Shown here piece by piece: positions 8,161-17,205 of a stretch of 64,000 nt of DNA. The position numbers were made by a program, and so were the translations under genes. Position 1 is the stretch's first letter, and every line of letters begins with the position of its first letter. Location of the stretch: assembly GCA_017643385.1 (NCBI GenBank), contig JAEPNN010000007.1:62001-126000 (forward strand). Reading direction: 5' to 3'. The notes beneath the pieces are model-generated. The model had not been told where the DNA came from. It did no database searches and saw only the letters and a program-made list of their open reading frames with translations. This DNA is from Dinoroseobacter sp. GTDB taxonomy: Bacteria; Pseudomonadota; Alphaproteobacteria; Rhodobacterales; Rhodobacteraceae.

Positions 8161-8424
8161 ATCCAAACGGTAGTGAGGGCGCTGTCAAAGAGCAACGGGT
8201 CTGCGTCCGGTGTCTTTGTCATGTGCAAACGCGCCGGGAAAGCGCGCGACACTCTTAAAGCCGAGCTTTGGAATTCCGCGCCCGTGTCCTGCATCTGTGC
8301 GTGGGTTCTAAGATGCAGGCATCTGCGATCCAATTCGTCCAATCAACCGCCCTGCGCTTGCCCCTTCCCGGACCCTCCGCTACATCTGCCGGACACGAAA
8401 ATTCACCGCAGAAAGAGCCTGTCC

Positions 8425-9552
8425 ATGCGTGGCGAGACCCAATCTCAAGTCGAGGCGATCCGAAAAAGCCTGACCCTTTTGGCACAGCGTCTAGATGTGG
8501 AGACTGCCGATCACCGGCTGGAAGAATTCAACGCGCTGACCGAGGACCCAAATCTCTGGAATGACCCGGAGCGTGCCCAGAAGTTGATGCGAGAGCGGCA
8601 GTCTTTGGTGGATGCACTGGCGACATATACCGGGATCAAGCAGGATCTCGACGACAACATCGAGCTCATCGAAATGGGTGAGATGGAAGAGGATGCCGAG
8701 ATCGTTGCCGAAGCCGAAGCCACGATCAAAGGGCTTGTCGATCTGGCGGCCAAGAAGGAACTCGAAGCGCTTCTGAACGGGGAGGCCGACAGCAACGATA
8801 CGTTCCTCGAAGTGCATTCCGGCGCAGGCGGAACAGAGAGCTGTGACTGGGCCTCTATGTTGGCGCGTATGTATGTTCGCTGGGCCGAGAAGAAGGGCTA
8901 TGACGTCGAAATGCAGGCGGAAACGCCTGGGGAAGAGGCGGGCATTAAATCTGTCACCTACAAGATTTCCGGGCACAATGCCTATGGGTGGCTGAAATCC
9001 GAAAGCGGTGTGCACCGTCTTGTGCGGATCTCGCCTTACGATTCCGCGGCGCGGCGGCACACGTCCTTCAGCTCTGTCTGGGTCTATCCGGTGGTCGATG
9101 ACAATATCGAGATCGAGGTGAACCCCTCGGACATTCGCATCGATACTTATCGGTCTTCGGGCGCGGGTGGTCAGCACGTCAATACCACCGACTCCGCTGT
9201 TCGGATCACGCATGAACCCACCGGCATTGTCGTGACAAGTTCTGAGAAATCTCAGCACCAGAACCGCGATATCGCGATGAAGGCTCTGAAATCGAGGCTC
9301 TATCAGATGGAGCTCGACCGCAGGAATGCGGCTATCAACGAAGCACACGAAAACAAGGGCGACGCGGGCTGGGGCAACCAGATCCGGTCCTATGTTTTGC
9401 AGCCCTACCAGATGGTGAAAGACCTTCGTACGAATTTTGAGACGTCTGACACGGCCGGGGTGCTTGATGGTGATCTGGACGGTCTGATGGGGGCCACGCT
9501 TGCGCTCGACGTGGCTGGCAAGTCGCGGGCAGAGGCGCAGGCAGAAGACTAG
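8425..9552 (+). CDS. prfB: Peptide chain release factor 2
   Basis: Recognises UGA and UAA stop codons and triggers release of the finished protein from the ribosome. 375 residues. Seen: the codon-reading region [17 protein letters not shown], where the usual SPF tripeptide reads SPY, and the catalytic GGQ loop in [20 protein letters not shown]. The gene is a single uninterrupted frame: the in-frame UGA and +1 programmed frameshift seen near codon 26 in many bacterial prfB genes are absent. ATG at 8425 begins the conserved N terminus. An open frame extends far upstream (to 7534) but antisense to the reductive-dehalogenase gene, and it is not coding. Confidence 0.96.
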   Translation: MRGETQSQVEAIRKSLTLLAQRLDVETADHRLEEFNALTEDPNLWNDPERAQKLMRERQSLVDALATYTGIKQDLDDNIELIEMGEMEEDAEIVAEAEATIKGLVDLAAKKELEALLNGEADSNDTFLEVHSGAGGTESCDWASMLARMYVRWAEKKGYDVEMQAETPGEEAGIKSVTYKISGHNAYGWLKSESGVHRLVRISPYDSAARRHTSFSSVWVYPVVDDNIEIEVNPSDIRIDTYRSSGAGGQHVNTTDSAVRITHEPTGIVVTSSEKSQHQNRDIAMKALKSRLYQMELDRRNAAINEAHENKGDAGWGNQIRSYVLQPYQMVKDLRTNFETSDTAGVLDGDLDGLMGATLALDVAGKSRAEAQAED

Positions 9553-9693
9553 GCCAATTTGGGCGTCGTGAGGCATGCGCCGCGTCTTGCTGAGAAACTT
9601 GCGGCGAAAAGAGCCTATCTTTCAGCGTTATTCAGACGCTTGTTGCTGAACAAACGCGATACGTCGGCACCGATCTCTATATTTGCGAAAATA

Positions 9694-10665
9694 TCAGATT
9701 TCTCTGGTGATGTCGTAGCCGCCACTAATCCATGACCTCAGCATTTCCGTGAATTCGGCGCTCTTGTCCTGATAAAAGAAATGGCCTGAGCCTTTGAAGA
9801 TTGTAAGCGCGCTGTTGGGCAGCCTTTCGTGCAGGCGTCTGGCGTTATCGACCTTTAGAAACGCATCCCGTTCGCCCCAGGTTACATGAACAGGTAAGGT
9901 TAACTCATTGAGATAAGGATCAATATCTTTGCACCCTTCGGGATACCCTTTGAACCATTTGGTGACTTGTCCAACCCGGCCGGAATAAGACGCGAGATAA
10001 TCAGAGACCTCTGTGGCAGACGGGCTGTATTGCAAATATCCCAACTGGTTTGCGCCGCCAATGAACGCAGGCGCACCCGTCAATGCGAACACAAAGCGCC
10101 AAAACGCTGAACCGATCATTTTCCTGACCAGACTTCCATCCGCGGAGGGTTGAACGCTTGGTCCTGCCCCCACCAGTATGCTCTTTGCCTTATGCGCGCG
10201 GTGCAAAACGTAGTGGAGCGCGACTGGCATGCCCACATCGGGTGCAACAATATGGATATCAGACAGGCCAAGTTCCTCGATGAACTTTACAAGAAAGGCG
10301 CTTTGCGCTGCAAAGGTCATGTAACTGATATCGCCTTCGCTTTTGCCAAACCCTGGCAGATCCAGTGCGACCAGATTGGCGGTATCTGACAATTCAGACC
10401 AGGTTGCATCGTAACACAGGATACTTTGTGGAAGCGGGCTCAGGAACAGAACGGTCGGACCGTCTGCCCTGCCGCCTGTTGCGTAGCGGATCTTGAGACC
10501 TTCTAGATGCATATAGGCGCGCTTCATGGTGAAGTTTGCCGGATCATGATGGATCTTGCCTGCGCCTTTGGCGCGGCTGGAGAAGTTCTTGTAAAACTCC
10601 GGTGTAATCAAGAGCAGGCTGGCCGCATTCAATCGGCCAAACACCCCAATCGGATCTTTGGACAT
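9694..10665 (-). CDS. Alpha/beta hydrolase with apparent Asp nucleophile
   Basis: 323 residues, alpha/beta-hydrolase fold. The nucleophile elbow reads APDVGM, so the nucleophile is Asp rather than Ser, as in haloalkane/fluoroacetate dehalogenases and epoxide hydrolases. The acid is likely in WGERDAF and the catalytic His in GSGHFFYQD. The usual HG oxyanion motif after the first strand is replaced by SPLPQS. The ATG at 10665 has GGAGGAAAT upstream; the long N-terminal extension in the same frame is not supported. Divergently transcribed from a TetR regulator across 94 bp, which is probably its own repressor. The substrate is unknown. Confidence 0.8.
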   Translation of the reverse strand: MSKDPIGVFGRLNAASLLLITPEFYKNFSSRAKGAGKIHHDPANFTMKRAYMHLEGLKIRYATGGRADGPTVLFLSPLPQSILCYDATWSELSDTANLVALDLPGFGKSEGDISYMTFAAQSAFLVKFIEELGLSDIHIVAPDVGMPVALHYVLHRAHKAKSILVGAGPSVQPSADGSLVRKMIGSAFWRFVFALTGAPAFIGGANQLGYLQYSPSATEVSDYLASYSGRVGQVTKWFKGYPEGCKDIDPYLNELTLPVHVTWGERDAFLKVDNARRLHERLPNSALTIFKGSGHFFYQDKSAEFTEMLRSWISGGYDITREI

Positions 10666-10759
10666 TGGATTTCCTCCAGGGTTGGCGTTTCTGTGATTAT
10701 TTATGTAACTAGAGGTACGAAAAGGTTTGGTCAAATATAAAATACCAGTAGGTACGATA
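10666..10759. promoter_or_regulatory. Divergent promoter/operator region, alpha/beta hydrolase and TetR
   Basis: Two related elements, GAGGTACGA (10712-10720) and TAGGTACGA (10749-10757), lie 37 bp apart. The second is part of the dyad TACC-AGTA-GGTA (10743-10754), the first part of the imperfect palindrome GTAACTAGAGGTAC (10704-10717). This arrangement suits binding of the adjacent TetR-type protein to shut off both genes. Inference from sequence symmetry only. Confidence 0.5.
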
Positions 10760-11386
10760 ATGAGTAAGAAATCAGCTTCCGCTCGGGGGCGTCCAAAAAC
10801 CCTAGACCGGGACCAGATCTTGCAAACGGCATTGATGGCGTATTGGGAGCAGGGCCCAGCCAATGTTTCGATCAACGATATCTGCCACTTAACAGGGGCG
10901 TCTAAACCTGGTGTCTATCGCGAATTTGAAAGCGATGACGGGCTCAAACGGAGTGTGCTGGAGCAATATCGCGGTCTCGCCATTCAACCTGTGATCGACA
11001 TCCTCGAGCGTGACCAGCCGACACTTGAAACGCTCGACGCCCTTATTGGGTTCATGACGCAAGAGCGTGCGCCTCTTGGTCTTCCCAGCGGATGTTTGTT
11101 TGTCATGATGCGCGCGCAGTCGCATCATTTTGGACCCTCTACACGCGAAAAACTGACGATGCTTCGAAGCGATTTGTTGGGACATTATGAAACGTGGATT
11201 GAGCGTTCGAAATCGCGTGGAGAGTTCGCGGACATTCCAACCGAGATTGCAGCGCTCTTCATGGATGCACAGCACGGTGGGGCGATGCGGATGCAACGGG
11301 AAGGGGTTCCCAATACGACCATTGCGCGAGTCCTCGAGATCTCGCTCAAGACACCGATCGTGGGTGCTGGTCCCGCGAGGGCTTAG
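10760..11386 (+). CDS. TetR/AcrR-family transcriptional regulator
   Basis: 208 residues. The N-terminal helix-turn-helix (about residues 14-60) includes RDQILQTALMAYWEQG, ISINDIC-type recognition region (here VSINDICHLTGASKPGVYREF) and the typical Tyr-Phe end. The rest is a ligand-binding helical domain without recognisable specificity. ATG at 10760 directly follows one of the suspected operator repeats, so the gene is probably self-repressed. An upstream in-frame start at 10727 would run through the operator and is unlikely. Divergent from the alpha/beta hydrolase, its likely target. Confidence 0.88.
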   Translation: MSKKSASARGRPKTLDRDQILQTALMAYWEQGPANVSINDICHLTGASKPGVYREFESDDGLKRSVLEQYRGLAIQPVIDILERDQPTLETLDALIGFMTQERAPLGLPSGCLFVMMRAQSHHFGPSTREKLTMLRSDLLGHYETWIERSKSRGEFADIPTEIAALFMDAQHGGAMRMQREGVPNTTIARVLEISLKTPIVGAGPARA

Positions 11387-11706
11387 GCAACAGCGATCCG
11401 GCATTTATCTTTGGCGAAATGAAATGCCATGCTGGGGCGCAAAACTCGGCAGAGCGTTCAGTGAATGTCAGCTCTCGGACAATGATCTGAGGTTGTGACT
11501 TGCGCGCCCTGTACGCCTCACCACGTCAAACCGAGACGCCTGTACACACTACGAAATCTTAGCCGAGCTTTGAGAAATTTCATCAGTTCTCAATACCTGG
11601 GCGTTTCGAGATGAGTTTATTCCCGTACTAAAGGCTTGCAGCTTGCAATTGTGAGGCGAGTGACCAAAGCTCTTTTGGTCGAAGCAAAGTTTAGAGGGAG
11701 AAATCG
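11387..11706. other. Intergenic region without a recognisable gene
   Basis: 320 bp between the TetR gene and the acyl-CoA synthetase. No convincing coding frame, repeat or terminator is seen. The last bases hold the ribosome site GAGGGAGAAA of the downstream gene. Confidence 0.6.
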
Positions 11707-13569
11707 ATGGCCAATCTGGGTGCGCAGCCAATTCGAACAAAAGGTGACCTTGAAAACTTTGAAACCGAAATGACGCTTGCGGAGCGCCTGCCGGAACACA
11801 GCATTCTGGATGTTTTCATCAACAGCGCCGAACGTGCGCCGGATGCCACGGCGATAACCATGTTGATGACGGGCGCTCCGGATGAAAGCCCGCGTCATAT
11901 AAATTATGGCGATCTGCTGGGACAGATCCGGCGTGCGGCCAACCTGTTTACGGACATTGGTGGACCTGCACCGGGCGTGGCCTTCATGTTGCCTGCCTTG
12001 ATTGAAACCCATGTCACGCTGTGGGGGGCGGAAACGGCGGGTTATGCGGTCCCGATCAATTTTCTGCTGCAGCCAGAGAGCATTGCGGAGCTTCTAAAGG
12101 CATCTGGCGCCAAGATACTCGTTGCTCTGGGGGCGCATCCGCAGCTGGATATCTGGGAAAAAGCTTTGGAATTGCGCGCGCAGATCCCTGAACTTGTTCT
12201 GGTGCGCGTTGCGCCTCCGGGAACACCGGAAGAAGAAGGTGTGATCGATCTGGGGACTGCCCTGATGGATCAACCTGCCGATCATCTGACCTTCGGACAG
12301 GCGCGGGGTGGCGATGATCTTGCCGCCTATTTCCATACGGGCGGAACGACAGGTGTTCCCAAGCTTGTTGCACATACACACCGCAGCCAGCTGGTTGCAG
12401 GTTTTGGCGGCGCTTCGATGTGTGGCTACACCCCGGACGACGTGCTGACGGCGACCTTCCCCCTGTTTCACGTCGCCGGGACTATTGTGGCGGGCATCAG
12501 TGGGTTTATGGCGGGGATTGAACTTCTGATCATGACGCCTGCGGGTCTGCGCAACCCTGTAATCGTTGAAAGCTTCTGGAGACTGGTTGCAGATCATAAG
12601 GTCACGTTGCTTGCAGGTGTGCCGACCGCCATTAGCGCGGTTCTGCAAACTCCTCTGGGTGATCATGATATCAGCGCGGTACGCGCCGGTCTTACCGGGG
12701 CGTCGCTCTTGCCACCGGCTGTCGGCCAGAGGTTCAAGGACGTCACAGGCACAACGCTGTTTGAGATCCTAGGGATGACCGAAGCCTCGGGTCTGATCAG
12801 TATCGACCCGATTGCGGGGCAGGGCACGACGGGGTCTGTCGGTTGGGCGCTTCCCTATACACAGGTCGATGTGCTGACGTTAAACGCGGATGGAAGTCTG
12901 GGTGACGTGTGCGAGACCGGTGAAATCGGAGTGATCGCAATTCAGGGTGAGCATGTGTCACCCGGATACAAGGATCCGTCTCACGGTGTTGGGGTCTTTT
13001 CAGACGGAACTCTGAACTCCGGGGATCTGGGGTACAAGGATGCGAAGGGCTGTCTTTACGTTGCGGGCCGCTCGAAGGACCTGATCATCCGAAGCGGCCA
13101 CAATATCGACCCTGCGATGATCGAAAACGCGATGAGCACCCATCCTGCGGTGGCTCTTGCTGCGGCTGTGGGCATGCCGGACGCCTATGCTGGTGAGCTA
13201 CCGATGTGTTTCGTGCAGGTCCATCCAAACGCCGAGTTCAGCGTTGAAGATCTCATGGCGCATGCACAGGCAACGATTGATGAGCGCCCGGCCTGGCCAA
13301 AGATCATTCAGGTGATCGAGGCGATCCCGCTGACCTCGGTTGGCAAGATTTTCAAACCGAGCCTGCGCTGCGATGCAGCCAAACTGGTGGTGTCGAGGGT
13401 GCTTGCAGACGAGTTGGGCGTGGCCGACGCTGAGGTTGACGTGGTCGCAGGCGGTCCGCGTGGATTATGTGTCAGCGTCACGCTTGGATCGCAGCACCGG
13501 TCATCGGTGACGTCGGTTGAGAAGGCCCTGGAGACGTTTTTGTTCGAGGCAAGGGTGGACGTCGCCTAG
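11707..13569 (+). CDS. Acyl-CoA synthetase, AMP-binding (ANL) family
   Basis: Activates a carboxylic acid with ATP to an acyl-adenylate and transfers it to CoA. 620 residues, within the family range. Seen: the P-loop-like A3 motif YFHTGGTTGVPKL (about 219-231), TEASG in ILGMTEASG (A5), SGDLGYKDAKG and YVAGRSKDLIIRSG (A7/A8 hinge), and the catalytic Lys in SVGKIFKPSLR (A10). The C terminus runs about 60 residues past the A10 Lys, longer than usual. ATG at 11707 has a strong GAGGGAG Shine-Dalgarno. Isolated between a TetR gene and the convergent M24 gene, so the substrate is not indicated; medium- or long-chain, aryl or terpenoid acids are all possible. Confidence 0.88.
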   Translation: MANLGAQPIRTKGDLENFETEMTLAERLPEHSILDVFINSAERAPDATAITMLMTGAPDESPRHINYGDLLGQIRRAANLFTDIGGPAPGVAFMLPALIETHVTLWGAETAGYAVPINFLLQPESIAELLKASGAKILVALGAHPQLDIWEKALELRAQIPELVLVRVAPPGTPEEEGVIDLGTALMDQPADHLTFGQARGGDDLAAYFHTGGTTGVPKLVAHTHRSQLVAGFGGASMCGYTPDDVLTATFPLFHVAGTIVAGISGFMAGIELLIMTPAGLRNPVIVESFWRLVADHKVTLLAGVPTAISAVLQTPLGDHDISAVRAGLTGASLLPPAVGQRFKDVTGTTLFEILGMTEASGLISIDPIAGQGTTGSVGWALPYTQVDVLTLNADGSLGDVCETGEIGVIAIQGEHVSPGYKDPSHGVGVFSDGTLNSGDLGYKDAKGCLYVAGRSKDLIIRSGHNIDPAMIENAMSTHPAVALAAAVGMPDAYAGELPMCFVQVHPNAEFSVEDLMAHAQATIDERPAWPKIIQVIEAIPLTSVGKIFKPSLRCDAAKLVVSRVLADELGVADAEVDVVAGGPRGLCVSVTLGSQHRSSVTSVEKALETFLFEARVDVA

Positions 13570-13594
13570 CATCCATCCGGACCGGTCGCCCGGA

Positions 13595-14746
13595 TTACAA
13601 AATGACGTCCTCGATGGCTTTGGAATGCTTGGTCAACGGCTCCCAGCCGGTCTGCGTAATGATGAAGCTATCTCCCACTTGGGCGCGGAAGGTTTTGACG
13701 GAAACCGAACCGTCGACGGCCAGCACCATGCCCGGTTGCAAAATGGTCGTGTCCCCGGTCACCAGCTGCGGGCTTTCGAGAAAACTGAAGCCTGTCGCCC
13801 GGCCACAGCGGAACGGATATTCGTAGCCCGCACCCTGAATGACCTCGGCATAGGCGGCATGAACGCTTTCTGCCGTCACGCCGGGGCGCAGGGCTTCCAG
13901 AGCGGCCTTCTGACTGGCGACCGCAACCTCGTAGACCGCTGCCTGTGATTTGTCGGCGATCTCACCAATCCAGAACGTACGGTCGAAGCCCAGCTTGAAG
14001 CGGTGAAAATTGGTCATGCCGCAGAAACACAGAAACACAGGCTCCCCACGGCGCATGATCCGGGTTGTCGCCCTGTGGTGCGTCTTGGTGATGTTGTCAC
14101 CTGAGGCCATGATCTGCAGGAAATGCGTGTTGGGCGACATGTTCGCGTCACTGTAATGATCTGCGAGAAGTTCGGCCGCCTTGCGGGTGCCTGCCTGTGA
14201 TGTGGCCAGTGCCACTTCGTATTCAGGCACCCCGTCGCCGATTGCCTTCCGCCCGGCGGCCATCATGGCGGTCGCGACCTGTCCGGCATGGCGGGCAAGC
14301 TGCAATTCTTCCTTCGACTTGATCATCCGCATATCGGCCAGAATGGGTGTGACATTTGTAAGGTTCGATGCCTCGACCAGGTCATCGACATAGGCGCGCA
14401 CAACGGGCGGCATATGGTTCGGTTCAATGGCGATGCGGGCGGCATTTTTGACGGCCCCCGGTAACTCTGTGCGCCATTCATCCCCCATCCCATCATTCCA
14501 GGCGGCAATTCGGTCCACCTGTGCTGCGGAAAGTGCGGCGTTCAGATCAATGGTGGGCGTGATCAGCAGGCTGTCGCCATCGCGCGGTACAACCAGAATT
14601 GTGGGGCGGCCGAATTCCATATGCAGGTAGTCGTAATACCCAGTCAGATAGTAGACGTTGTCATCGTCGGTGATCAGCGCCACGTCGATCCCTGCATTCG
14701 CCAGACGCTGACGAAAATCCTGCATCCGTGCGGCAAACATCGTCAT
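13595..14746 (-). CDS. M24-family peptidase/creatinase-like hydrolase with altered metal-site residues
   Basis: 383 residues with the pita-bread fold of aminopeptidase P, creatinase and ectoine hydrolase. The N-terminal creatinase domain (about 1-130) and the C-terminal M24 domain are recognisable, but the metal ligands of true metallopeptidases are largely absent. Where GHGIG is expected the protein reads CGRATGFSF; where the two Glu ligands are expected it reads LAVDGSV and AQVGDSF. This resembles creatinase, which is metal-free. The stop overlaps the end-to-start junction with the upstream M20 gene by 4 bp (ATGA), so the two are translated together and probably act in one pathway that opens a small C-N compound, then hydrolyses an amide. 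An ectoine-type (DoeA/DoeB) pair is an alternative, but the context does not show it. Confidence 0.75.
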   Translation of the reverse strand: MTMFAARMQDFRQRLANAGIDVALITDDDNVYYLTGYYDYLHMEFGRPTILVVPRDGDSLLITPTIDLNAALSAAQVDRIAAWNDGMGDEWRTELPGAVKNAARIAIEPNHMPPVVRAYVDDLVEASNLTNVTPILADMRMIKSKEELQLARHAGQVATAMMAAGRKAIGDGVPEYEVALATSQAGTRKAAELLADHYSDANMSPNTHFLQIMASGDNITKTHHRATTRIMRRGEPVFLCFCGMTNFHRFKLGFDRTFWIGEIADKSQAAVYEVAVASQKAALEALRPGVTAESVHAAYAEVIQGAGYEYPFRCGRATGFSFLESPQLVTGDTTILQPGMVLAVDGSVSVKTFRAQVGDSFIITQTGWEPLTKHSKAIEDVIL

Positions 14747-15951
14747 CTGTCTTTCCCCTCACGCAGAGGGAGCCTGTCGCGGACAAGCTTGGTCCAGAAT
14801 GTGGCGCCAATCGGCAAAAGGGCATCGTTAAAGTCATAGTCACTGGAATGCAGCGGCTGGCCATATGCTTCGGTTTCACCGTTTCCCAGAAGCAGGAAGC
14901 ACCCCGGGACAGCGGCACTGAAATGCGCGAAATCTTCGGAAAAGCTCATGGGCTGTCGGTCCTGCACCGTGTCCAAACCGGCCGCGTTTGCGGCGCGGAT
15001 CACGGCATCGGTCGGGCTTTGGGCATTGATTGTTTCAATGAATTCCGTGTTGAACCCGACATCGACGGCAACGCCATGGGCCGCCGCGATGCCCTCGGCG
15101 ATCTGGCGCATATAGCCGTCAATCTGTTTGCGATCATCTGGCGTGCGTGCGCGCACGTCACCTTTCAAGATCGCTGTTCCCGGCAGCACGTTGCGCTGGC
15201 CGTCGGTCAGAAACTCGGTCACGGACACCACCGCGCCAGCACCAGGGGCGAGTTTGCGCGCAACGATGGTCTGCAGGGCCTGAACAATTTCCGCGCCAAT
15301 TGTAATGGCGTCGCGCCCGGCCTGGGGCATGGACGCGTGTCCGCCCTGACCCCTGATTGTGATTTCAAAGAGACTTTCGGAAGAACAAATCAGACCAGGT
15401 CGGGTCGAGACCTGACCCACAGGCGCCCCCGGTAAATTGTGAATGGCGTAGACTTCTTCGATGGGGAATTGTTCCAGCACGCCTTCATCGATCATCGCCT
15501 GTGCGCCGAGCCCGTGTTCTTCATTGGGCTGGAAGAGGAAGACCACGGTTCCGTCGAACCCCGGATCAGCAGCCAACGCCTGCGCAGCACCCAGCAACAT
15601 GGTCATATGGCCATCATGACCACAGGCATGCATTACCCCGGACGTTTCGGAGCAATAATCGTGATCGCTGGTCTCATCGATCGGCAATGCGTCCATGTCA
15701 GCCCGCAAACCTATTGCGCGATTGCCTGTGCCCGCCCGCAGGACGCCGACGACACCCGCGCCCTCATGGACCTCGAGGCCCATCTCACGCAGGAACGTTG
15801 CGACCTTGGCTTTGGTCCGTACTTCTTTGAAGCCAAGCTCAGGAAACCGATGAAATTCCTGCCGAAGCGCCGACAATTTGACGTGGTCGATTTCCAAAAG
15901 AGCCTCCGTGATTCCCAAATTCAGCCTAACCCGCGGTGCCACGCGAAACAT
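14743..15951 (-). CDS. M20-family amidohydrolase (N-acyl-amino-acid hydrolase)
   Basis: Zn/Mn-dependent hydrolase of N-acyl amino acids, 402 residues. Seen: HRFPELGF at the N terminus, GLRADMDALPI and MHACGHDGHMTMLLGAA (metal-binding His/Asp), FQPNEEHGLGA (catalytic Glu-Glu), the dimerisation domain with GQGGHASMP, and the last metal His in PLHSSDYDF. All active-site features of the hippurate/IAA-amidohydrolase group are present. First gene of a two-gene unit with the M24 protein, which it overlaps by 4 bp. ATG at 15951; the 300 bp upstream to bciA are non-coding and presumably hold the promoter. Confidence 0.88.
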   Translation of the reverse strand: MFRVAPRVRLNLGITEALLEIDHVKLSALRQEFHRFPELGFKEVRTKAKVATFLREMGLEVHEGAGVVGVLRAGTGNRAIGLRADMDALPIDETSDHDYCSETSGVMHACGHDGHMTMLLGAAQALAADPGFDGTVVFLFQPNEEHGLGAQAMIDEGVLEQFPIEEVYAIHNLPGAPVGQVSTRPGLICSSESLFEITIRGQGGHASMPQAGRDAITIGAEIVQALQTIVARKLAPGAGAVVSVTEFLTDGQRNVLPGTAILKGDVRARTPDDRKQIDGYMRQIAEGIAAAHGVAVDVGFNTEFIETINAQSPTDAVIRAANAAGLDTVQDRQPMSFSEDFAHFSAAVPGCFLLLGNGETEAYGQPLHSSDYDFNDALLPIGATFWTKLVRDRLPLREGKDR

Positions 15952-16257
15952 GACAAATGCGACCTTATTGGAATGTTGGCGTTTTGATATTCACTGACCC
16001 GTTTGGGAGCATTGCCCAAGATTACGGGGGGCGGAGGTGATCCGGTGCGCTTTGACGCGCTCCTAGCGTAATGATCAGTCGCCAGATCAGGAATGATCGT
16101 AAAGTGCAGGGTTGGTCTCTTGCTGTTGAAACGCTCTCGGTGTCTTATCCTAGGCAGAGGTTTTGTGGCTCGCATCACTTCGCCCTGAAGATGTCCCGCG
16201 CCAGCCCTATTGCGATAGGGGCAAGCGCATATCCGAAGCTACCTTAGGAGAGTGAAT

Positions 16258-17205
16258 TTGCGAATTGTTCTTGCAGGTGCGACAGGGACAATCGGACAGG
16301 CGGTTGCACGGGAATTGGTCAGACAAGGTCACGATGTGCTGTGTCCCCTGAGGCAAGGATCCACGCTGTCTGTTGCTGGACCAGAGTCGCTGGTGTGTGA
16401 GCTTACAGACCTTGGTAGTCTGCAAAAGGCTTTGAACGGACAGCCTGTCGACGCCGTGATGTCCTGTCTGGCCACGCGAACCGGTGCCGTTTCAGATGCG
16501 TGGACTGTTGAGCATGATGCACAGATCAATCTGCTCAAGGTGGGCGCCGAGGCCGGGGCGCGTCATTTCGTGCTTCTCTCAGCCATCTGTGTGCAGAAGC
16601 CGCGGCTTGCGTTCCAAAAAGCCAAGCTCGCGTTCGAACAGCGCCTGATGGAGAGCGGGCTGGTCTGGAGCATTGTCCGGCCAACGGCGTTTTTCAAATC
16701 CTTGTCGGGACAGGTGGCCCGGGTGCAGGCTGGAAAACCCTTCCTCGTTTTTGGCGATGGCAAGGCGACATCCTGCAAACCGATCAGCGACCGTGATCTT
16801 GCGCGTTTTCTTGTCAGGTGTTTGTCAGATCCTAACGCCCGCAATGCAGTTTTACCGATAGGGGGGCCGGGACCGGCGATCACACCGCTTGAACAGGCGC
16901 AGCATCTCTTTGCGTTGCTGGACCGAGAGCCGCATATCCGACACGTTCCTTTTGCCCTGATGGGCGCAATCGCAGGCACCCTTGGACTGTTAGGACGCTT
17001 TAGCAGGGCCATGAACGACAAGGCTGAATTTGCGCGAACGGGTCAGTATTATGCCACGGAATCCATGCTGGTCTGGAATGAAGGAGCAGGGCGTTATGAT
17101 GCAGATGCGACACCAGAGTTCGGGTCGGACACGCTATGGGATCATTATGCGGACCTGATCGCAGGACGTACCACAACAGAACTGGGGGATCATGCCGTGT
17201 TTTAA
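16258..17205 (+). CDS. bciA: Divinyl (bacterio)chlorophyllide a 8-vinyl reductase, BciA/DVR type
   Basis: NADPH-dependent reductase that converts the 8-vinyl group of divinyl chlorophyllide to ethyl in (bacterio)chlorophyll synthesis. About 315 residues. The N-terminal Rossmann loop GATGTIGQ is followed by signatures shared with plant DVR and bacterial BciA: SCLATRTGAVSDAW, HFVLLSAICVQKP, VRPTAFFKSLSGQV, FGDGKATSCKPISD, VLPIGGPGPAITPLEQ and RTGQYYATESMLVWN. Even the C-terminal ELGD resembles plant DVR. Start: AGGAG at 16246-16250 is 7 nt before TTG 16258, while the alternative GTG at 16252 would leave a 1-nt spacer. A small hairpin CCCTAT/ATAGGG lies at 16205-16220. No other pigment gene is in the window; in related phototrophs bciA is often outside the main photosynthesis cluster. 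Intact frame, so it may be in use. Confidence 0.88.
   Translation: MRIVLAGATGTIGQAVARELVRQGHDVLCPLRQGSTLSVAGPESLVCELTDLGSLQKALNGQPVDAVMSCLATRTGAVSDAWTVEHDAQINLLKVGAEAGARHFVLLSAICVQKPRLAFQKAKLAFEQRLMESGLVWSIVRPTAFFKSLSGQVARVQAGKPFLVFGDGKATSCKPISDRDLARFLVRCLSDPNARNAVLPIGGPGPAITPLEQAQHLFALLDREPHIRHVPFALMGAIAGTLGLLGRFSRAMNDKAEFARTGQYYATESMLVWNEGAGRYDADATPEFGSDTLWDHYADLIAGRTTTELGDHAVF

Noticed and set aside
7534-8424. Long open frame in phase with prfB that would add about 300 residues to its N terminus
   Set aside because: It is antisense to the reductive-dehalogenase-like gene, has no RF2 similarity, and prfB has its normal N terminus at 8425.
8491-9576. 361-codon open frame antisense to prfB
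   Set aside because: Mirror of a GC-rich coding frame; no domain or ribosome site.
16252-17205. Generic NAD(P)-dependent epimerase for the 16.3 kb gene
   Set aside because: The run of DVR/BciA-specific blocks (LLSAICVQKP, TAFFKSLSGQV, CKPISD, YYATESML) is far more specific than the fold.
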